64,000 nt of DNA from Planctomycetota bacterium (GCA_027618475.1 JAQCEJ010000009.1:1-64000); one strand, 5' to 3'; shown: positions 17,083 to 27,260, counted from the stretch's first letter. Made by a program: numbers and translations. The notes: a model not told the origin generated them from the letters alone.

Positions 17083-20000
17083 ATGCCACAAACTAAACGA
17101 TTTGCCTTTCGTCGGATTCTCCGCATGCGACGCGTCGTCGCGACCGTTGTTTGTGTGAGCGCATTCTGCGTGCAGGTGATACCACACGCCGCAGTTGCTT
17201 TTCAGGCCGCCCCCTCACAAGCCAATGCGAATCCCAAACCCGAAGTCAAGTTGACCCCCGCTCAATTGCTTGTCGTTCAGGCACGCGAGCAGATTAAGAA
17301 TTCCCAATGGGATCTCGCTCTAGAAACCAGTGATAAGGCCTTGGCACTCGAACCGACAAACGCCGGTGCCTTTGTTGCCAGGGGAATGGCACTTAACGGA
17401 AAAAGAGATTACGACGCGGCCATCGCCGAATTCGATAAAACCACGGCTCAAGGTGGCCGCGATCCGTTGTTACTGGTCCATCGTGCCGACGCGTATGCCC
17501 ATCGTTCGGTTGCCTTGTATCAGAAGGGACAGTATCTCGACGCGATCAACAGCGCCTATTTCGCATTGCTCGAAAAAAACGACCATCACGAAGCGCATCA
17601 TTTTCGGGCCGTGGCGTACATTGCCCGATCTCAGTTCGATAAGGCCATCAACAGCACGAATCGTGCGATCGGCGCCAAGGCGGATTATGCCGAAGCGTAC
17701 AGCACCCGAGGGGTCGCTTACGCGGGTAAGGGGAACGACAAACAGGCCTTGGCAGATCAAGACAAGGCTCTCGAACTTCAATCCGATCTGGCGATTGCTC
17801 TTCAGCGACGTGGCAGCCTTCATGCGAAGAAGGGCGACCTCGTTAAAGCGATACAAGATCTCGATCAGGCCGTGAAAGTTGCTCCCCAATCACCTGACGC
17901 ACTTTGCGATCGGGCTTTCATTTATGGAATAGGGCGTGATCTGACAAAAGCGGCCGCCGACATCGAAGCGGCTCTTAAACTCGATCCGTCGTTTCCCAAA
18001 GCCAAATTCCAGAAGGGAATGATGCTTCTCGATGCCGGAGAATTCGACGCTGCCATTAAAATGTTCGATGAATCAATCGCTCTGGGCAACATGACGTCAG
18101 CGGTATTTTGTTTTCGAGGGTACGCTCACAGTGGAAACAAATCTTACGAGTTGGCCATCAAAGATTTTTCAGAAGCCCTTAAGATCGATTCAAAAAACAC
18201 GATGGCCCTGTCGGGACGAAGCACTGCCTATCGCAAATCGGGAAATTCAAAAGAAGCCGGGGCCGATGCCTCCGCGCTGAAAAAACTTCAACCCCCTGAA
18301 AAGAAGACTGCGAAGAAAGGCAAAGATAAAGAGAAATCGGATAAGGACGAACCCCCGCCGCGGTTCATGGTCTCGTCCAAGCCGGTCCATCCCGATCGAC
18401 GAACGTTGGCACTCGCTTCGGCAAAACGGATCGACACAATGGTTGCGGCCAACTACGCCAAGCATAAAGTGACTCCGAATCCCAAGACCGACGACGCCAC
18501 ATTCTTGCGGCGAATTTATCTTGACATCACCGGCACAATTCCCACTTATCAACAGACACGGAAGTTCCTCGGATCAAGCGACCCCGATAAACGGGAAGAT
18601 TTGATCGACGAACTGCTGAACAGCGATGGGTATGCCAGTCATTACTTTAATTATTGGGCCGATGTGCTGCGATATACCGACAATCTCAACGGTAACGATC
18701 GGGGCGAACCGTATCGACAGTGGATCAAGCAGTCGCTGGCCGAGAACAAACCGTGGGACAACATGGTGTTCGAAATGCTGACGGCTGAAGGACTGATCTG
18801 GAATAACCCGGCGACCGGATATCTTCAGCGCGATGCCGGTATGCCGCTCGATAATATGAATAACACCGTCCGAATATTTCTCGGCACACGAATCGGATGC
18901 GCTCAATGCCACAATCATCCGTTTGATCGGTGGACGCAAAAAGAATTTTATCAGATGGCTGCCTTTACCTTCGGCACTCTGACGAATACCGGTGGTAGCG
19001 ACACCCGGTACTGGGATAGCAATCCCAACGAACGGTTGCAGGAGCAATACGAAGCGATCGAACAGGAAGAAGAAGACCGGCGAAACAATTCCTATCGTTT
19101 CAATCGACTCATCGGAATCAACATGAGGATCGTTAACGATCAACCGGCTCGCAAGATCACGTTGCCGAAGGATTACGCCTACGATGATGCAAAACCAGGC
19201 GACGTCATCGCACCCAAAGCATTGTTTGGTGAAGACGCCGAAATTCGCTCTGGTGAAACGCCCCGACAGGCGTTTGCACGCTGGCTCACATCGACTGAGA
19301 ACCCACGATTTGCGCTGACCATCGCCAATCGACTCTGGAAGCAGGCGTTCGGCATCGGCCAGATCGAACCCGTCGACGACATGATGGACGACACCGTTGC
19401 CGAAAACCCGGAACTCATGCAACATCTCGAAAAAGAAATGAAGCGACTCAAGTTCGACATGAAGGAATTCTTGCGAATTCTGTTCAACACCGAAACCTAT
19501 CAGCGCGAGGCTTGCTACGACGAAGTGGTGCTCGGTGCTCCTTACCATTTCCCGGGGCCGATTCTGCGGCGCATGACCGCCGAACAGGTCTGGGACTCAT
19601 TTATCACACTCGCGGTCGTCGATCCCTATGAATATCGCGAACTCCCGGCGAATTACCGTACGGACATCATCGGCGTCGATCTGAACGAAATATCGGCCGA
19701 AAAACTTCTCGAAGCCGATTCGCAAGGAAATGTCATCGACGGACAACAGGGGCAACGGCAGAAGAAGTACACCTACAAGGGTGTGGTTCTGGCCCGGGCG
19801 TCGGAACTCCCTTCACCGGTTCCGGCCAGCCATTTTCTTCGCATGTTCGGCCAATCGGACCGCGAGTTGATCTCGGCCTCATCGACAATGGGGTCGGTCC
19901 CGCAGGTGCTGTTTATGTTCAATGGCCCGATCTCACACATGATGCTGGAAAAGAACTCCACCATCTACAATAACGTGATGCGCAAGAAAACAGTCGACGA

Positions 20001-20157
20001 CGGCGTTCGTGCCGTCTTCTGGACCATTCTGAATCGTGATCCTGCCCCGGAAGAACTGGAGCTGGCCAAAGAAGAAGTCAAACAGAACGGTCCGGCGGGT
20101 TACGGTAACATTGTCTGGTCTCTGGTCAACACGCGCGAGTTTCTGTTCATCCAATAA
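17083..20157 (+). CDS. TPR - DUF1549 - DUF1553 fusion protein, exported
   Basis: A 1024-residue exported protein. A basic N-terminus and hydrophobic segment (VVATVVCVSAFCVQVI) form the signal peptide. About nine TPR repeats span residues 60-400. A Lys-rich linker (KKGKDKEKSDKD) follows, then DUF1549 from about 445 containing CAQCHNHPFDRW near 607, and DUF1553 from about 724 to the end (NPRFALTIANRLWKQAFG). DUF1549/DUF1553 proteins usually begin with a cytochrome c-like domain; here TPRs take its place. Only the internal CxxCH remains. The start is the ATG with AGGAAG 6 bases upstream; an in-frame ATG at 17056 lacks a site. A DUF1501 gene and a sialidase-like gene follow. The biochemical role of the family is not established. 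Confidence 0.88.
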   Translation: MPQTKRFAFRRILRMRRVVATVVCVSAFCVQVIPHAAVAFQAAPSQANANPKPEVKLTPAQLLVVQAREQIKNSQWDLALETSDKALALEPTNAGAFVARGMALNGKRDYDAAIAEFDKTTAQGGRDPLLLVHRADAYAHRSVALYQKGQYLDAINSAYFALLEKNDHHEAHHFRAVAYIARSQFDKAINSTNRAIGAKADYAEAYSTRGVAYAGKGNDKQALADQDKALELQSDLAIALQRRGSLHAKKGDLVKAIQDLDQAVKVAPQSPDALCDRAFIYGIGRDLTKAAADIEAALKLDPSFPKAKFQKGMMLLDAGEFDAAIKMFDESIALGNMTSAVFCFRGYAHSGNKSYELAIKDFSEALKIDSKNTMALSGRSTAYRKSGNSKEAGADASALKKLQPPEKKTAKKGKDKEKSDKDEPPPRFMVSSKPVHPDRRTLALASAKRIDTMVAANYAKHKVTPNPKTDDATFLRRIYLDITGTIPTYQQTRKFLGSSDPDKREDLIDELLNSDGYASHYFNYWADVLRYTDNLNGNDRGEPYRQWIKQSLAENKPWDNMVFEMLTAEGLIWNNPATGYLQRDAGMPLDNMNNTVRIFLGTRIGCAQCHNHPFDRWTQKEFYQMAAFTFGTLTNTGGSDTRYWDSNPNERLQEQYEAIEQEEEDRRNNSYRFNRLIGINMRIVNDQPARKITLPKDYAYDDAKPGDVIAPKALFGEDAEIRSGETPRQAFARWLTSTENPRFALTIANRLWKQAFGIGQIEPVDDMMDDTVAENPELMQHLEKEMKRLKFDMKEFLRILFNTETYQREACYDEVVLGAPYHFPGPILRRMTAEQVWDSFITLAVVDPYEYRELPANYRTDIIGVDLNEISAEKLLEADSQGNVIDGQQGQRQKKYTYKGVVLARASELPSPVPASHFLRMFGQSDRELISASSTMGSVPQVLFMFNGPISHMMLEKNSTIYNNVMRKKTVDDGVRAVFWTILNRDPAPEELELAKEEVKQNGPAGYGNIVWSLVNTREFLFIQ

Positions 20158-20280
20158 CGACGGCGGTATTCAGTCAACGGGTTCGAATTTTTCATCGAGA
20201 CAATTCAACGACCCCGTCATGGTTTCAACCAATCGGTGTCGTAACCTACAACGCAAGAAAGCGAATTCAAGAGTAGACCT

Positions 20281-21567
20281 ATGAAAGAACTTGTTTCCAA
20301 ACTCAATGGTTACGATCGCCGCCAGTTTCTCGAATACGCCGCGAAATCGATGTTGGGAGTCAGCGTACTTCCTCTGTTCGGTAAAACGTCCGTCGCTCAA
20401 ACCGAACCGGTGGGCAAAGCGAAGCGGATGATTTATTTATTCATGAACGGCGGGATGACACATCTCGATACATTCGATTTGAAGCCGGGACACGAAAATC
20501 AGGGAGAAACCCAGCCGATCAATACGGCGGTTCCGGGGCTGCAAATCAGTCAGTATCTGCCGACCCTGGCGGGGCAATTCGATAAGATCGCCGCCATCCG
20601 CTCGATGTACACTCAGACGGGAGATCACCAGGCGGGCGAATACCTGATGCGTACCAGCTATGAAGAAATCGCGACCGAACGCCACCCCTCTATGGGGCCG
20701 TGGATTCAGCAATTCAAAGGACGGCAGAACAAGTCGCTTCCCGATACCGTGCTGATCAGTGCGCCGGCGCGGCATCCCGGTGCCGGATTCTTCGATCCGA
20801 CCTTCAGTCCTCTGCCGATTGGCGATCCCAACCGCGGACTCGAGAATACGGTGGCCCCATCGTATCTTTCGCAGAATTCATTCGAAAAGCGGATACAGCT
20901 GATCGACGCCTTCGACAAAAGATTTCGCACCAAGTACAACAAGCCGAAAATGGTCCAGACGTACAACGATTTCTACACCGAAGCATCGACCCTGCTCGCG
21001 AGCGAAGAACTCAAAGCCTTCGATTTGAACGAGGAAGAGGCTGTCGATCGCGATCGATACGGCCGTGATCCATTCGGTCAGGGATGCCTGTTGGCGCGTC
21101 GTCTTATTGAAAATAACGTGCGCTGTGTCGAAGTCACCTGCGGCGGATGGGATATGCATAGCAGTATTTACGCTGGCGGTACGTTGCCTGGTCGCGCCGG
21201 CATACTCGACCGGGCGATGGGCAATCTCATCACCGACCTGGCCGACCGGGGCCTGCTGGATGAAACGCTGGTCGTGTTAACGACCGAATTCGGACGCTCG
21301 CCTGTGATCAATTACAACGCCGGCCGCGATCACCATCCCGCCGTCTTTTCGGCAGCGATCGCAGGGGGAGGCATCAAAGGTGGGCAGTTCTATGGGACGT
21401 CCGATGCTGCGGGCCATGCCGTCGATAAAGATGGCGTCTCACCCGCCGACTTTAACGCGACGATTGCCCACTCCTTGGGACTCCCGCTGGAGAAGGTCGT
21501 TATTTCTCCCACCGGCCGTCCCTTTAAAGTGGCTCACGACGGAAAGCCGATCGCCGCGCTCGTGTAA
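20281..21567 (+). CDS. DUF1501 protein with Tat-type leader
   Basis: A 428-residue protein of the DUF1501 family, which shares the alkaline-phosphatase/sulfatase fold. The leader YDRRQFLEYAAKSMLG resembles a twin-arginine signal. Family markers are LFMNGGMTHLDTFDLKPGH, RSMYTQTGDHQAGEYLM, VEVTCGGWDMHS, LTTEFGRSP and GRDHHPAVFSAAIAGGGIKGG. The Asp and His residues in these motifs correspond to the metal sites of the superfamily. It lies 123 bases after the TPR-DUF1549 gene, the standard pairing in planctomycetes. The substrate is unknown; polysaccharide breakdown is usually suspected. Confidence 0.9.
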   Translation: MKELVSKLNGYDRRQFLEYAAKSMLGVSVLPLFGKTSVAQTEPVGKAKRMIYLFMNGGMTHLDTFDLKPGHENQGETQPINTAVPGLQISQYLPTLAGQFDKIAAIRSMYTQTGDHQAGEYLMRTSYEEIATERHPSMGPWIQQFKGRQNKSLPDTVLISAPARHPGAGFFDPTFSPLPIGDPNRGLENTVAPSYLSQNSFEKRIQLIDAFDKRFRTKYNKPKMVQTYNDFYTEASTLLASEELKAFDLNEEEAVDRDRYGRDPFGQGCLLARRLIENNVRCVEVTCGGWDMHSSIYAGGTLPGRAGILDRAMGNLITDLADRGLLDETLVVLTTEFGRSPVINYNAGRDHHPAVFSAAIAGGGIKGGQFYGTSDAAGHAVDKDGVSPADFNATIAHSLGLPLEKVVISPTGRPFKVAHDGKPIAALV

Positions 21568-21608
21568 TTGGCACGGTTTCCGTGACGAATGTCAAAGAAG
21601 GCATCAAT

Positions 21609-22880
21609 ATGCTACGGTCGTCGCGTATGCAGATTCTCATGATCGCCGCGTGTTCGATGCCGTTGTACCCGACGGTCATCGAGGCGTTTACCGAGAAAAA
21701 TTCATCTGCCGGAGCATCGGTATTTGATCAGCCCCCCTACGACGGGATCTCCCTCCTCCACCGGGAGAAGGGAGACGCCGTCTGGCAACAGGCAATTCCC
21801 GAACCGTGGCGTAAACGTCTTGCGATCATTTCCGGTAAACCTCCGCTGATCGATGTTCCTTATCAATACGAAGATGCAACAACACCTGTCCCCGAACAGG
21901 AAAACATCTACCGTAACGCGTTCTCGATTGTCTACGACGATAAACGCTGCGTCGCCATCTCGATCGTCAGCCGCCACGGATACGATACCGGCGTCGGTTT
22001 CCCTGACGAAAAGCTGTGGTATTGCGTCTCAACCGATGGGGGCAAAACCTATGATCCCGACCGTCCAATCATTCAGCACGGCGAAGAATACACTCCCCTG
22101 CACCCCAACAAGTACGTCTACGTTGGCAAGAACGGTTTCGAGACATCGGGGGGGTGGATCAACCGGCTGAGTAACGGGCAGATCCTTTTCCCCTTCTGTT
22201 ATGCGCCGCTGGACGAGAACGGCAAGCAGTACAACCCTGTGGGGGGTTACACCTTCAGTTATGTCGCCTGTCTCCTCGGAACGTGGAACGAAGCGGGAGA
22301 TGATGTAATCTGGGACGTCAGTCGGGATATTCAAATCTCGGGCGAGCTGTCGTCGCGGGGCGTCAACGAGTGCGCTCCCGTGGAATTGAAGGCGCCCGGA
22401 CATGTGCTGATGGTCAGCCGAGGCGGCAATTCGCCAAACACCGGCACGCAGAAGGCCTGTCATTGGAAGACGCTTTCGACCGATTATGGAAAAACGTGGT
22501 CGGAGTATACTCGTTTTACGTACGACACTGGCGAAGAGTTCAATTCTCCCTCGTCGTTCGCCAATGCGATTCGTAGTTCCAAAACCGGAAAAGCGTACTG
22601 GGTGGGCAACATCAGCCGAACGAAACCGGAAGGAAACGCACCCCGTTTTCCCATTGTTATTGGCGAGATCGATGAAGAATCACTCAGTCTGAGGAAGAAG
22701 ACCGTCACAATCATCGATGACTTTCATGAAGGAGATCCTGCGGGATTGCAACTCTCGAATTTTGGTCTCGTCGAAGATCCTCAGACCGGGCACCTCGTAA
22801 TAACTCTTAACCGCACCGACCATCTCGAACCGGTGTTGGAATGCGAAGGAGTCCATTCGTACGTCATTGAGGTGAATTAA
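21609..22880 (+). CDS. Sialidase-like (BNR/Asp-box) six-bladed propeller protein
   Basis: A 423-residue protein with a signal-like N-terminus (LMIAACSMPLYPTVIEAF). Two Asp-box motifs are clear, STDGGKTYDP and STDYGKTWSE, typical of sialidase-type beta-propellers, and further blades match loosely. The N-terminal Arg of true sialidases (FRIP motif) is not evident, so it may be a glycoside hydrolase of other specificity or a binding protein. The ATG at 21609 has AGAAGG 8 bases upstream and is preferred to 21582. It begins 41 bases after the DUF1501 gene, so the three genes from 17083 probably form one operon dealing with a sugar polymer. Confidence 0.75.
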   Translation: MLRSSRMQILMIAACSMPLYPTVIEAFTEKNSSAGASVFDQPPYDGISLLHREKGDAVWQQAIPEPWRKRLAIISGKPPLIDVPYQYEDATTPVPEQENIYRNAFSIVYDDKRCVAISIVSRHGYDTGVGFPDEKLWYCVSTDGGKTYDPDRPIIQHGEEYTPLHPNKYVYVGKNGFETSGGWINRLSNGQILFPFCYAPLDENGKQYNPVGGYTFSYVACLLGTWNEAGDDVIWDVSRDIQISGELSSRGVNECAPVELKAPGHVLMVSRGGNSPNTGTQKACHWKTLSTDYGKTWSEYTRFTYDTGEEFNSPSSFANAIRSSKTGKAYWVGNISRTKPEGNAPRFPIVIGEIDEESLSLRKKTVTIIDDFHEGDPAGLQLSNFGLVEDPQTGHLVITLNRTDHLEPVLECEGVHSYVIEVN

Positions 22881-23025
22881 GTATCGCACACTTCACCTCG
22901 CTACTTACTGTATTTTAGCTGATGTGCCCCGGATCACTTTCAATCCCTTCCCATTCGTTTTGGATGGCACCGATGCGATCAGATCGAACCAGGATAAAGT
23001 CCACCCCCAATTTTCACGGCTCGCA

Positions 23026-23063
23026 GTGGTGTGGCCCGAATGAATTCGGGGAGATTTGCCGTA
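23026..23063. repeat. Isolated end of the MITE-like element
   Basis: GTGGTGTGGCCCGAATGAATT and the following bases to GCCGTA resemble the left terminal repeat of copies A and B (16408-16444, 23416-23452) with several changes. No matching right end is seen nearby, so it may be a solo, decayed end. Confidence 0.35.
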
Positions 23064-23141
23064 TCATTTCCACCAGGGCACCTGGCAATGAATTCATGGC
23101 ATCCCCCCCGTGAAAACGAATCCTTTTGGGAGAATCCCTTC

Positions 23142-23384
23142 ATGGCCCTCGAAACCGCCCGCACGTTTCTGCTCTGGTGTTTCGTCATCAACTACGCCAT
23201 TCTCGTCGTCTGGTTTTTGATGTTCTGGCGGGGGAGGAACTGGATCCACCGGTTTCACGGAGAGTGTTTTCGGATGTCGACCGAGCAATTCGACGCCATT
23301 CATTACCTGCTGCTGGGAATCTACAAGATCGGGCTGATTCTGTTCGTCATCGTGCCGTATGTTGCTCTCAGTCTGATCGAGTGA
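23142..23384 (+). CDS. DUF6868-type small membrane protein
   Basis: This 80-residue protein has two membrane helices, LLWCFVINYAILVVWFLMFW and IYKIGLILFVIVPYVALSLI. The sequence between them (HGECFRMSTEQFDAIHYLL) is the conserved core of the DUF6868 family as I recall it. The function is unknown. The start at 23142 has GGGAGA upstream; the frame extends back to 23031 but the added residues come from the decayed repeat end. It is flanked by repeats on both sides. Confidence 0.75.
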   Translation: MALETARTFLLWCFVINYAILVVWFLMFWRGRNWIHRFHGECFRMSTEQFDAIHYLLLGIYKIGLILFVIVPYVALSLIE

Positions 23385-23415
23385 CGGCCAAGAATCGCTT
23401 CTCGTGCCAAAACCA

Positions 23416-23733
23416 CGGGTGGCCCCGAAAAATTCGGGGCGGCGCAGCCGTACAAGGCCACTGCAAAATCGCTCGCATGAAATCGCAGCTGTCACCTGGT
23501 CATTCGCCCCGGCCACCCGGTGCTTAAACGATTATAAGAATAATGATTGAGAAGCACCTCCGCGAACTCTGTGCTCTCTGCGTTTCTATCTCTTTCTTTT
23601 TGAAACGCAGAGAGCGCAGAGGACGCTGAGAAGCAACACTTTGCTTTTACAACTTGACTATTCCTTGACGCTCTTGTCAGTCGATGAGCTGCCTCGCACG
23701 GCTGCGCCGCCCCGATTTCATCGGGGCCACCCG
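23416..23733. mobile_element. MITE-like dispersed element, copy B
   Basis: This 318-base element has terminal inverted repeats of about 36 bases: CGGGTGGCCCCGAAAAATTC on the left and its counterpart ending CATCGGGGCCACCCG on the right, each including GGCGGCGCAGCCGT or its complement. A perfect internal 14-base inverted repeat (23573-23586 with 23602-23615) forms a central hairpin. The interior aligns with copy A at 16408. It encodes nothing recognisable. Such a structure fits a non-autonomous mobile element or a large palindromic intergenic repeat. Confidence 0.65.
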
Positions 23734-24045
23734 GGCACACTTCACCCCCGGGTAGCCGGAACAGCTTTGTGTCCCGGTCGCGCAACGATAAGAGGTCTTC
23801 GACCTCGATCCGGCCTCACAGAGGCCAGCTACAGAGGCATAACGGAAGAAATCATCATTTAACGGATGCCCCCGGGACGGCGAAGGGGATGAACAGGCCT
23901 CGCATTCGGGACGCGAGGACAGTTATAATCAAATGAGGTGAAACGACCGCTACCGGTCTGTATGGCCTCATGACGTTTAACCCACCGGCTGTCTCGATCA
24001 GCCTCTGCCTGCTGACGGCCTTTTCGCGTTGATACGGATCATGCC
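23734..24045. other. Intergenic region before the cytochrome-DUF1549 gene
   Basis: No gene is supported in these 312 bases. The promoter of the following unit is expected here. Confidence 0.45.
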
Positions 24046-27000
24046 ATGACGAATTGTCCCGCCTCTGGTCGACGGATTTCTCGACGAACTTCACCCGCCG
24101 TCTGGTTGCCTCTGTTCACCACGGCGTTTCTCGCCTGCGGCGTTTTTGATTCTCTGCATGCAGCCGAGAAGTCTCCTTTTCAGACCGATGTGCTGCCGTT
24201 GCTGAAGAACAATTGCCTGAAGTGTCATGGCGTGGCGAAGAAAGAAGGGGAACTGCAACTTCACACGGCGGTGCGGGTGTTTCGAGGCGGTGAATCGGGC
24301 CCTGCGGTTGTGCCGTCCGATCTAACGAAAAGTCTGCTGTGGCAGCGGGTCATCAACGATGAAATGCCTCCCGAGCATCCGCTGACCGCCGACGAAAAAG
24401 CGGTGCTGAAACAATGGATCGCCGACGGAGCCAAAGGACTCTCCATCGACGAAGCCGAAGCGACAGCGATGGAAAAGGACGAACACTGGGCGTTCACACG
24501 ACTGCAAGCGCCGGCGGTTCCCGAGGTAAAATCGGAGGCCATTTGCCGTTCGCCGATCGACCGGTTTATCGAAGCAGAACTCGAGCAGGCGGGCTTGACG
24601 CTCAACGACGAAACCGATCGCCGTACGCTTATTCGCCGGGTGAGTTTTACGCTGACGGGACTTCCACCGACTCCGGACGAGATCGAGGCGTATCTCGCCG
24701 ACGAATCGCCCGCTGCCTGTGAGCAAATGATCGAGCGGTATCTCGCGTCGCCTCAGTACGGCATTCGCTGGGGAAAATACTGGCTCGACGCGGCCGGGTA
24801 TGCCGATTCGAACGGCTACTTCAACGCCGATACCGATCGTCCACTCGCTTATCGCTATCGCGACTATGTGATTCGTACCGTCAACGCCGACAAGCCGTTT
24901 GATGAATTCATCCGCGAGCAGATCGCCGGCGACGAGTTGTCGGGCTTCGATCCGGAAGAAAACCTGACGAACGCCACGCCGCAGATGATCGACCGGCTGA
25001 TCGCCACGCATTACATTCGCAACGGTCAGGACGGCAGCGGAGAAAGCGACGGCAATCCCGACGAAGTCCGCATCGATCGATACACGGCACTCGAATCGTC
25101 ACAGCAGATCATCGCGTCGTCGCTGTTGGGTCTGACATTTCAATGTGCGAAATGTCACGACCACAAATTCGAACCGCTGACGCAGCGCGATTTTTATAAT
25201 TTTCAATCGGTGCTGTATCCGGTGTTCAATCTGCAAAGTTGGCTCAAGCCTAACGAACGCCTCACGCAGGCGAATTTGCCGGGGGTGTACGAGCGCTGGA
25301 AGTCGCAGCAAAGCGAACTGGAAACGCAAATCGCCGCAAAACGAAGCGAACTGAGCGACTGGATTCGCGAGCATCGCCCGCCGGGGACGATTCGCTTCGA
25401 AGACAACTTCGACGACCCGTCTCAACTCGCGCTGCATTGGTCGAATACGATTCCTGGCGACGACAGCCCTGCCGGTGTCGCCGCCGTGACACTGATCGAG
25501 GACGAATCGGGCGACACGTCGCAGACGCCGCTTCCCGCAGCACAAATCAAGAGCGGCCAATTGCAGATCATCGAAGGGGGAGCGTCGGGCGACAAGTTCT
25601 TGTGTACGAACGCCGTATTCGACTGGACTCCCGATGCCGAAGGAACGTGGATTCAAGTCAGCTTCGATCTCGTCGATACCAAAGTCGACAGCGGCGCAGC
25701 GTCGGCCGAACGAATCGCCTACCTGATTGCATTGCACGACTTCAACGACAACAGTAACGTCGGCGGCGGCAACATTCTGATCGACGGTAACCCGGCGGGA
25801 GGTGCTAACCTGTTTCTCGATTATCCGGGGGACGACATGTCGATTGCGGGACCGCTCGGTTCGGCCAAATACGAAGCGGGAACGAATTTCGGCGTGCGGG
25901 TCACGCACATCGAAGGGGGAAAATTCCGTCTCGAACATCTCGTCAATGGATTTCCCGAAGGCCCGTATCGCGACTTCGACGAAGCCGACCTTCCCGATGG
26001 TGGATTTGGATTCGAGTTCTGTTGCGGACGGAGTTTTATCGTCGATCGCGTGGTTGTTGAAACGCTCTCGGCGTCGGCCGATTCCGAAGAGGGACCATCG
26101 GCCGACGAGATCGCCGCTTTCAACGCCGAGATTCAGGCCCGGCAACAAGAGATCAGTTCGCTCACCGAATCGCTCGACACGTTAAAGGGGGCAGAACCGG
26201 GACGCATTTCATGGGTCACCGATACCGTCGCCGAGGCTCCGGACGTCTATCTGCTCGACCGGGGGGAGTATTCACAACCGACCGAAAAAGTGTCGCCCGC
26301 GCCGATCTCGGCCCTGTACGACGTCGACAATGCGATGACCATTGTACCGCAGCCCAACGGTGCGACGACCGGTCGCCGATTGGCGTGGGCGAACTGGGTG
26401 ACAAAAAAAGAGACTCGTGCCGCCTCGCTGATGGCCCGCGTGCAGGTCAACCGGATGTGGCAATATCATTTCGGTACCGGCATCGTGAGCACGACCGAAA
26501 ACCTGGGGATGAGCGGTTCGGACCCGACGCATCCCGAGCTGATCGACTGGCTGGCACACGAGTTCATTCGGTCGAACTGGAGCATGAAACATCTGCATCG
26601 CTGCATTCTCGCATCGGCTGTCTTTCGGCAGTCGAGTCTGGGACACGACAATGGGATGAAAATCGATCGTTACAATCGGTTGTTGTGGCGGTATCCGTTG
26701 CGACGCCTCGATGCCGAGGCGCTGCGCGACTCTCATCTTGCGATCAGCGGCGAGCTCGAAGTGACGTTCTCCGGTCCTTATGTACCGACGACGCGCGATG
26801 ATGCCGCCGAGGTGATCGTTCCCGAAGATCGTCCGGGGGCTCACCGTCGTTCGATCTTTTTGCAACAGCGACGAACGCAGGGATTGAGCATGTTGAACGT
26901 GTTTGATGCCCCGTCGATCGTCATCAATTGCACACGGCGACCGGTGACGACGATGCCGCTGCAATCGCTGAATCTGCTGAATTCCGACTTTGCCGTCGCG

Positions 27001-27243
27001 CGCGGCACACACTTCGCCGAACGGATCGAAGCGGCAGCCGGTGACGACGTCGAAGAACGCATGCGACTGGCGTTTGAACTCGCCCTCGGCCGTGAGGCGA
27101 GCAAGATGGATATCAGCGATTCGCTGAAGTTTTTGCACGCGCAGCAAGCGGCCTACAGCGAACAGGATAACGCTGAAAAGAGAGCATGGGTCGATTTTTG
27201 TCAGTTGTTGCTGGCGAGCAATCAATGTTTGTATGTGGAATGA
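24046..27243 (+). CDS. Cytochrome c - DUF1549 - beta-sandwich - DUF1553 exported protein
   Basis: A 1065-residue planctomycete-type protein. After a signal peptide (LPLFTTAFLACGVFDSLHA) comes the PSCyt1 cytochrome domain with CLKCHG (haem site near residue 57). DUF1549 starts at about 165 and contains CAKCHDHKFEPL near 367. A coiled stretch at 415-440 and an embedded beta-sandwich of the concanavalin/LamG type (about 450-672) follow, then a second coiled coil (about 690-715) and DUF1553 from about 776 to the end (MARVQVNRMWQYHFGTGIV). The family is predicted to act on extracellular polymers with redox help from haem; no activity is proven. The DUF1501 gene 138 bases downstream is its usual partner. 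Confidence 0.92.
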   Translation: MTNCPASGRRISRRTSPAVWLPLFTTAFLACGVFDSLHAAEKSPFQTDVLPLLKNNCLKCHGVAKKEGELQLHTAVRVFRGGESGPAVVPSDLTKSLLWQRVINDEMPPEHPLTADEKAVLKQWIADGAKGLSIDEAEATAMEKDEHWAFTRLQAPAVPEVKSEAICRSPIDRFIEAELEQAGLTLNDETDRRTLIRRVSFTLTGLPPTPDEIEAYLADESPAACEQMIERYLASPQYGIRWGKYWLDAAGYADSNGYFNADTDRPLAYRYRDYVIRTVNADKPFDEFIREQIAGDELSGFDPEENLTNATPQMIDRLIATHYIRNGQDGSGESDGNPDEVRIDRYTALESSQQIIASSLLGLTFQCAKCHDHKFEPLTQRDFYNFQSVLYPVFNLQSWLKPNERLTQANLPGVYERWKSQQSELETQIAAKRSELSDWIREHRPPGTIRFEDNFDDPSQLALHWSNTIPGDDSPAGVAAVTLIEDESGDTSQTPLPAAQIKSGQLQIIEGGASGDKFLCTNAVFDWTPDAEGTWIQVSFDLVDTKVDSGAASAERIAYLIALHDFNDNSNVGGGNILIDGNPAGGANLFLDYPGDDMSIAGPLGSAKYEAGTNFGVRVTHIEGGKFRLEHLVNGFPEGPYRDFDEADLPDGGFGFEFCCGRSFIVDRVVVETLSASADSEEGPSADEIAAFNAEIQARQQEISSLTESLDTLKGAEPGRISWVTDTVAEAPDVYLLDRGEYSQPTEKVSPAPISALYDVDNAMTIVPQPNGATTGRRLAWANWVTKKETRAASLMARVQVNRMWQYHFGTGIVSTTENLGMSGSDPTHPELIDWLAHEFIRSNWSMKHLHRCILASAVFRQSSLGHDNGMKIDRYNRLLWRYPLRRLDAEALRDSHLAISGELEVTFSGPYVPTTRDDAAEVIVPEDRPGAHRRSIFLQQRRTQGLSMLNVFDAPSIVINCTRRPVTTMPLQSLNLLNSDFAVARGTHFAERIEAAAGDDVEERMRLAFELALGREASKMDISDSLKFLHAQQAAYSEQDNAEKRAWVDFCQLLLASNQCLYVE

Positions 27244-27260
27244 TGAGTTTGCTGTTGAGC

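Noticed and set aside
25099-26148. A 349-codon open frame on the minus strand
   Set aside because: It is antisense to the cytochrome-DUF1549 gene, whose domains are clear on the plus strand.
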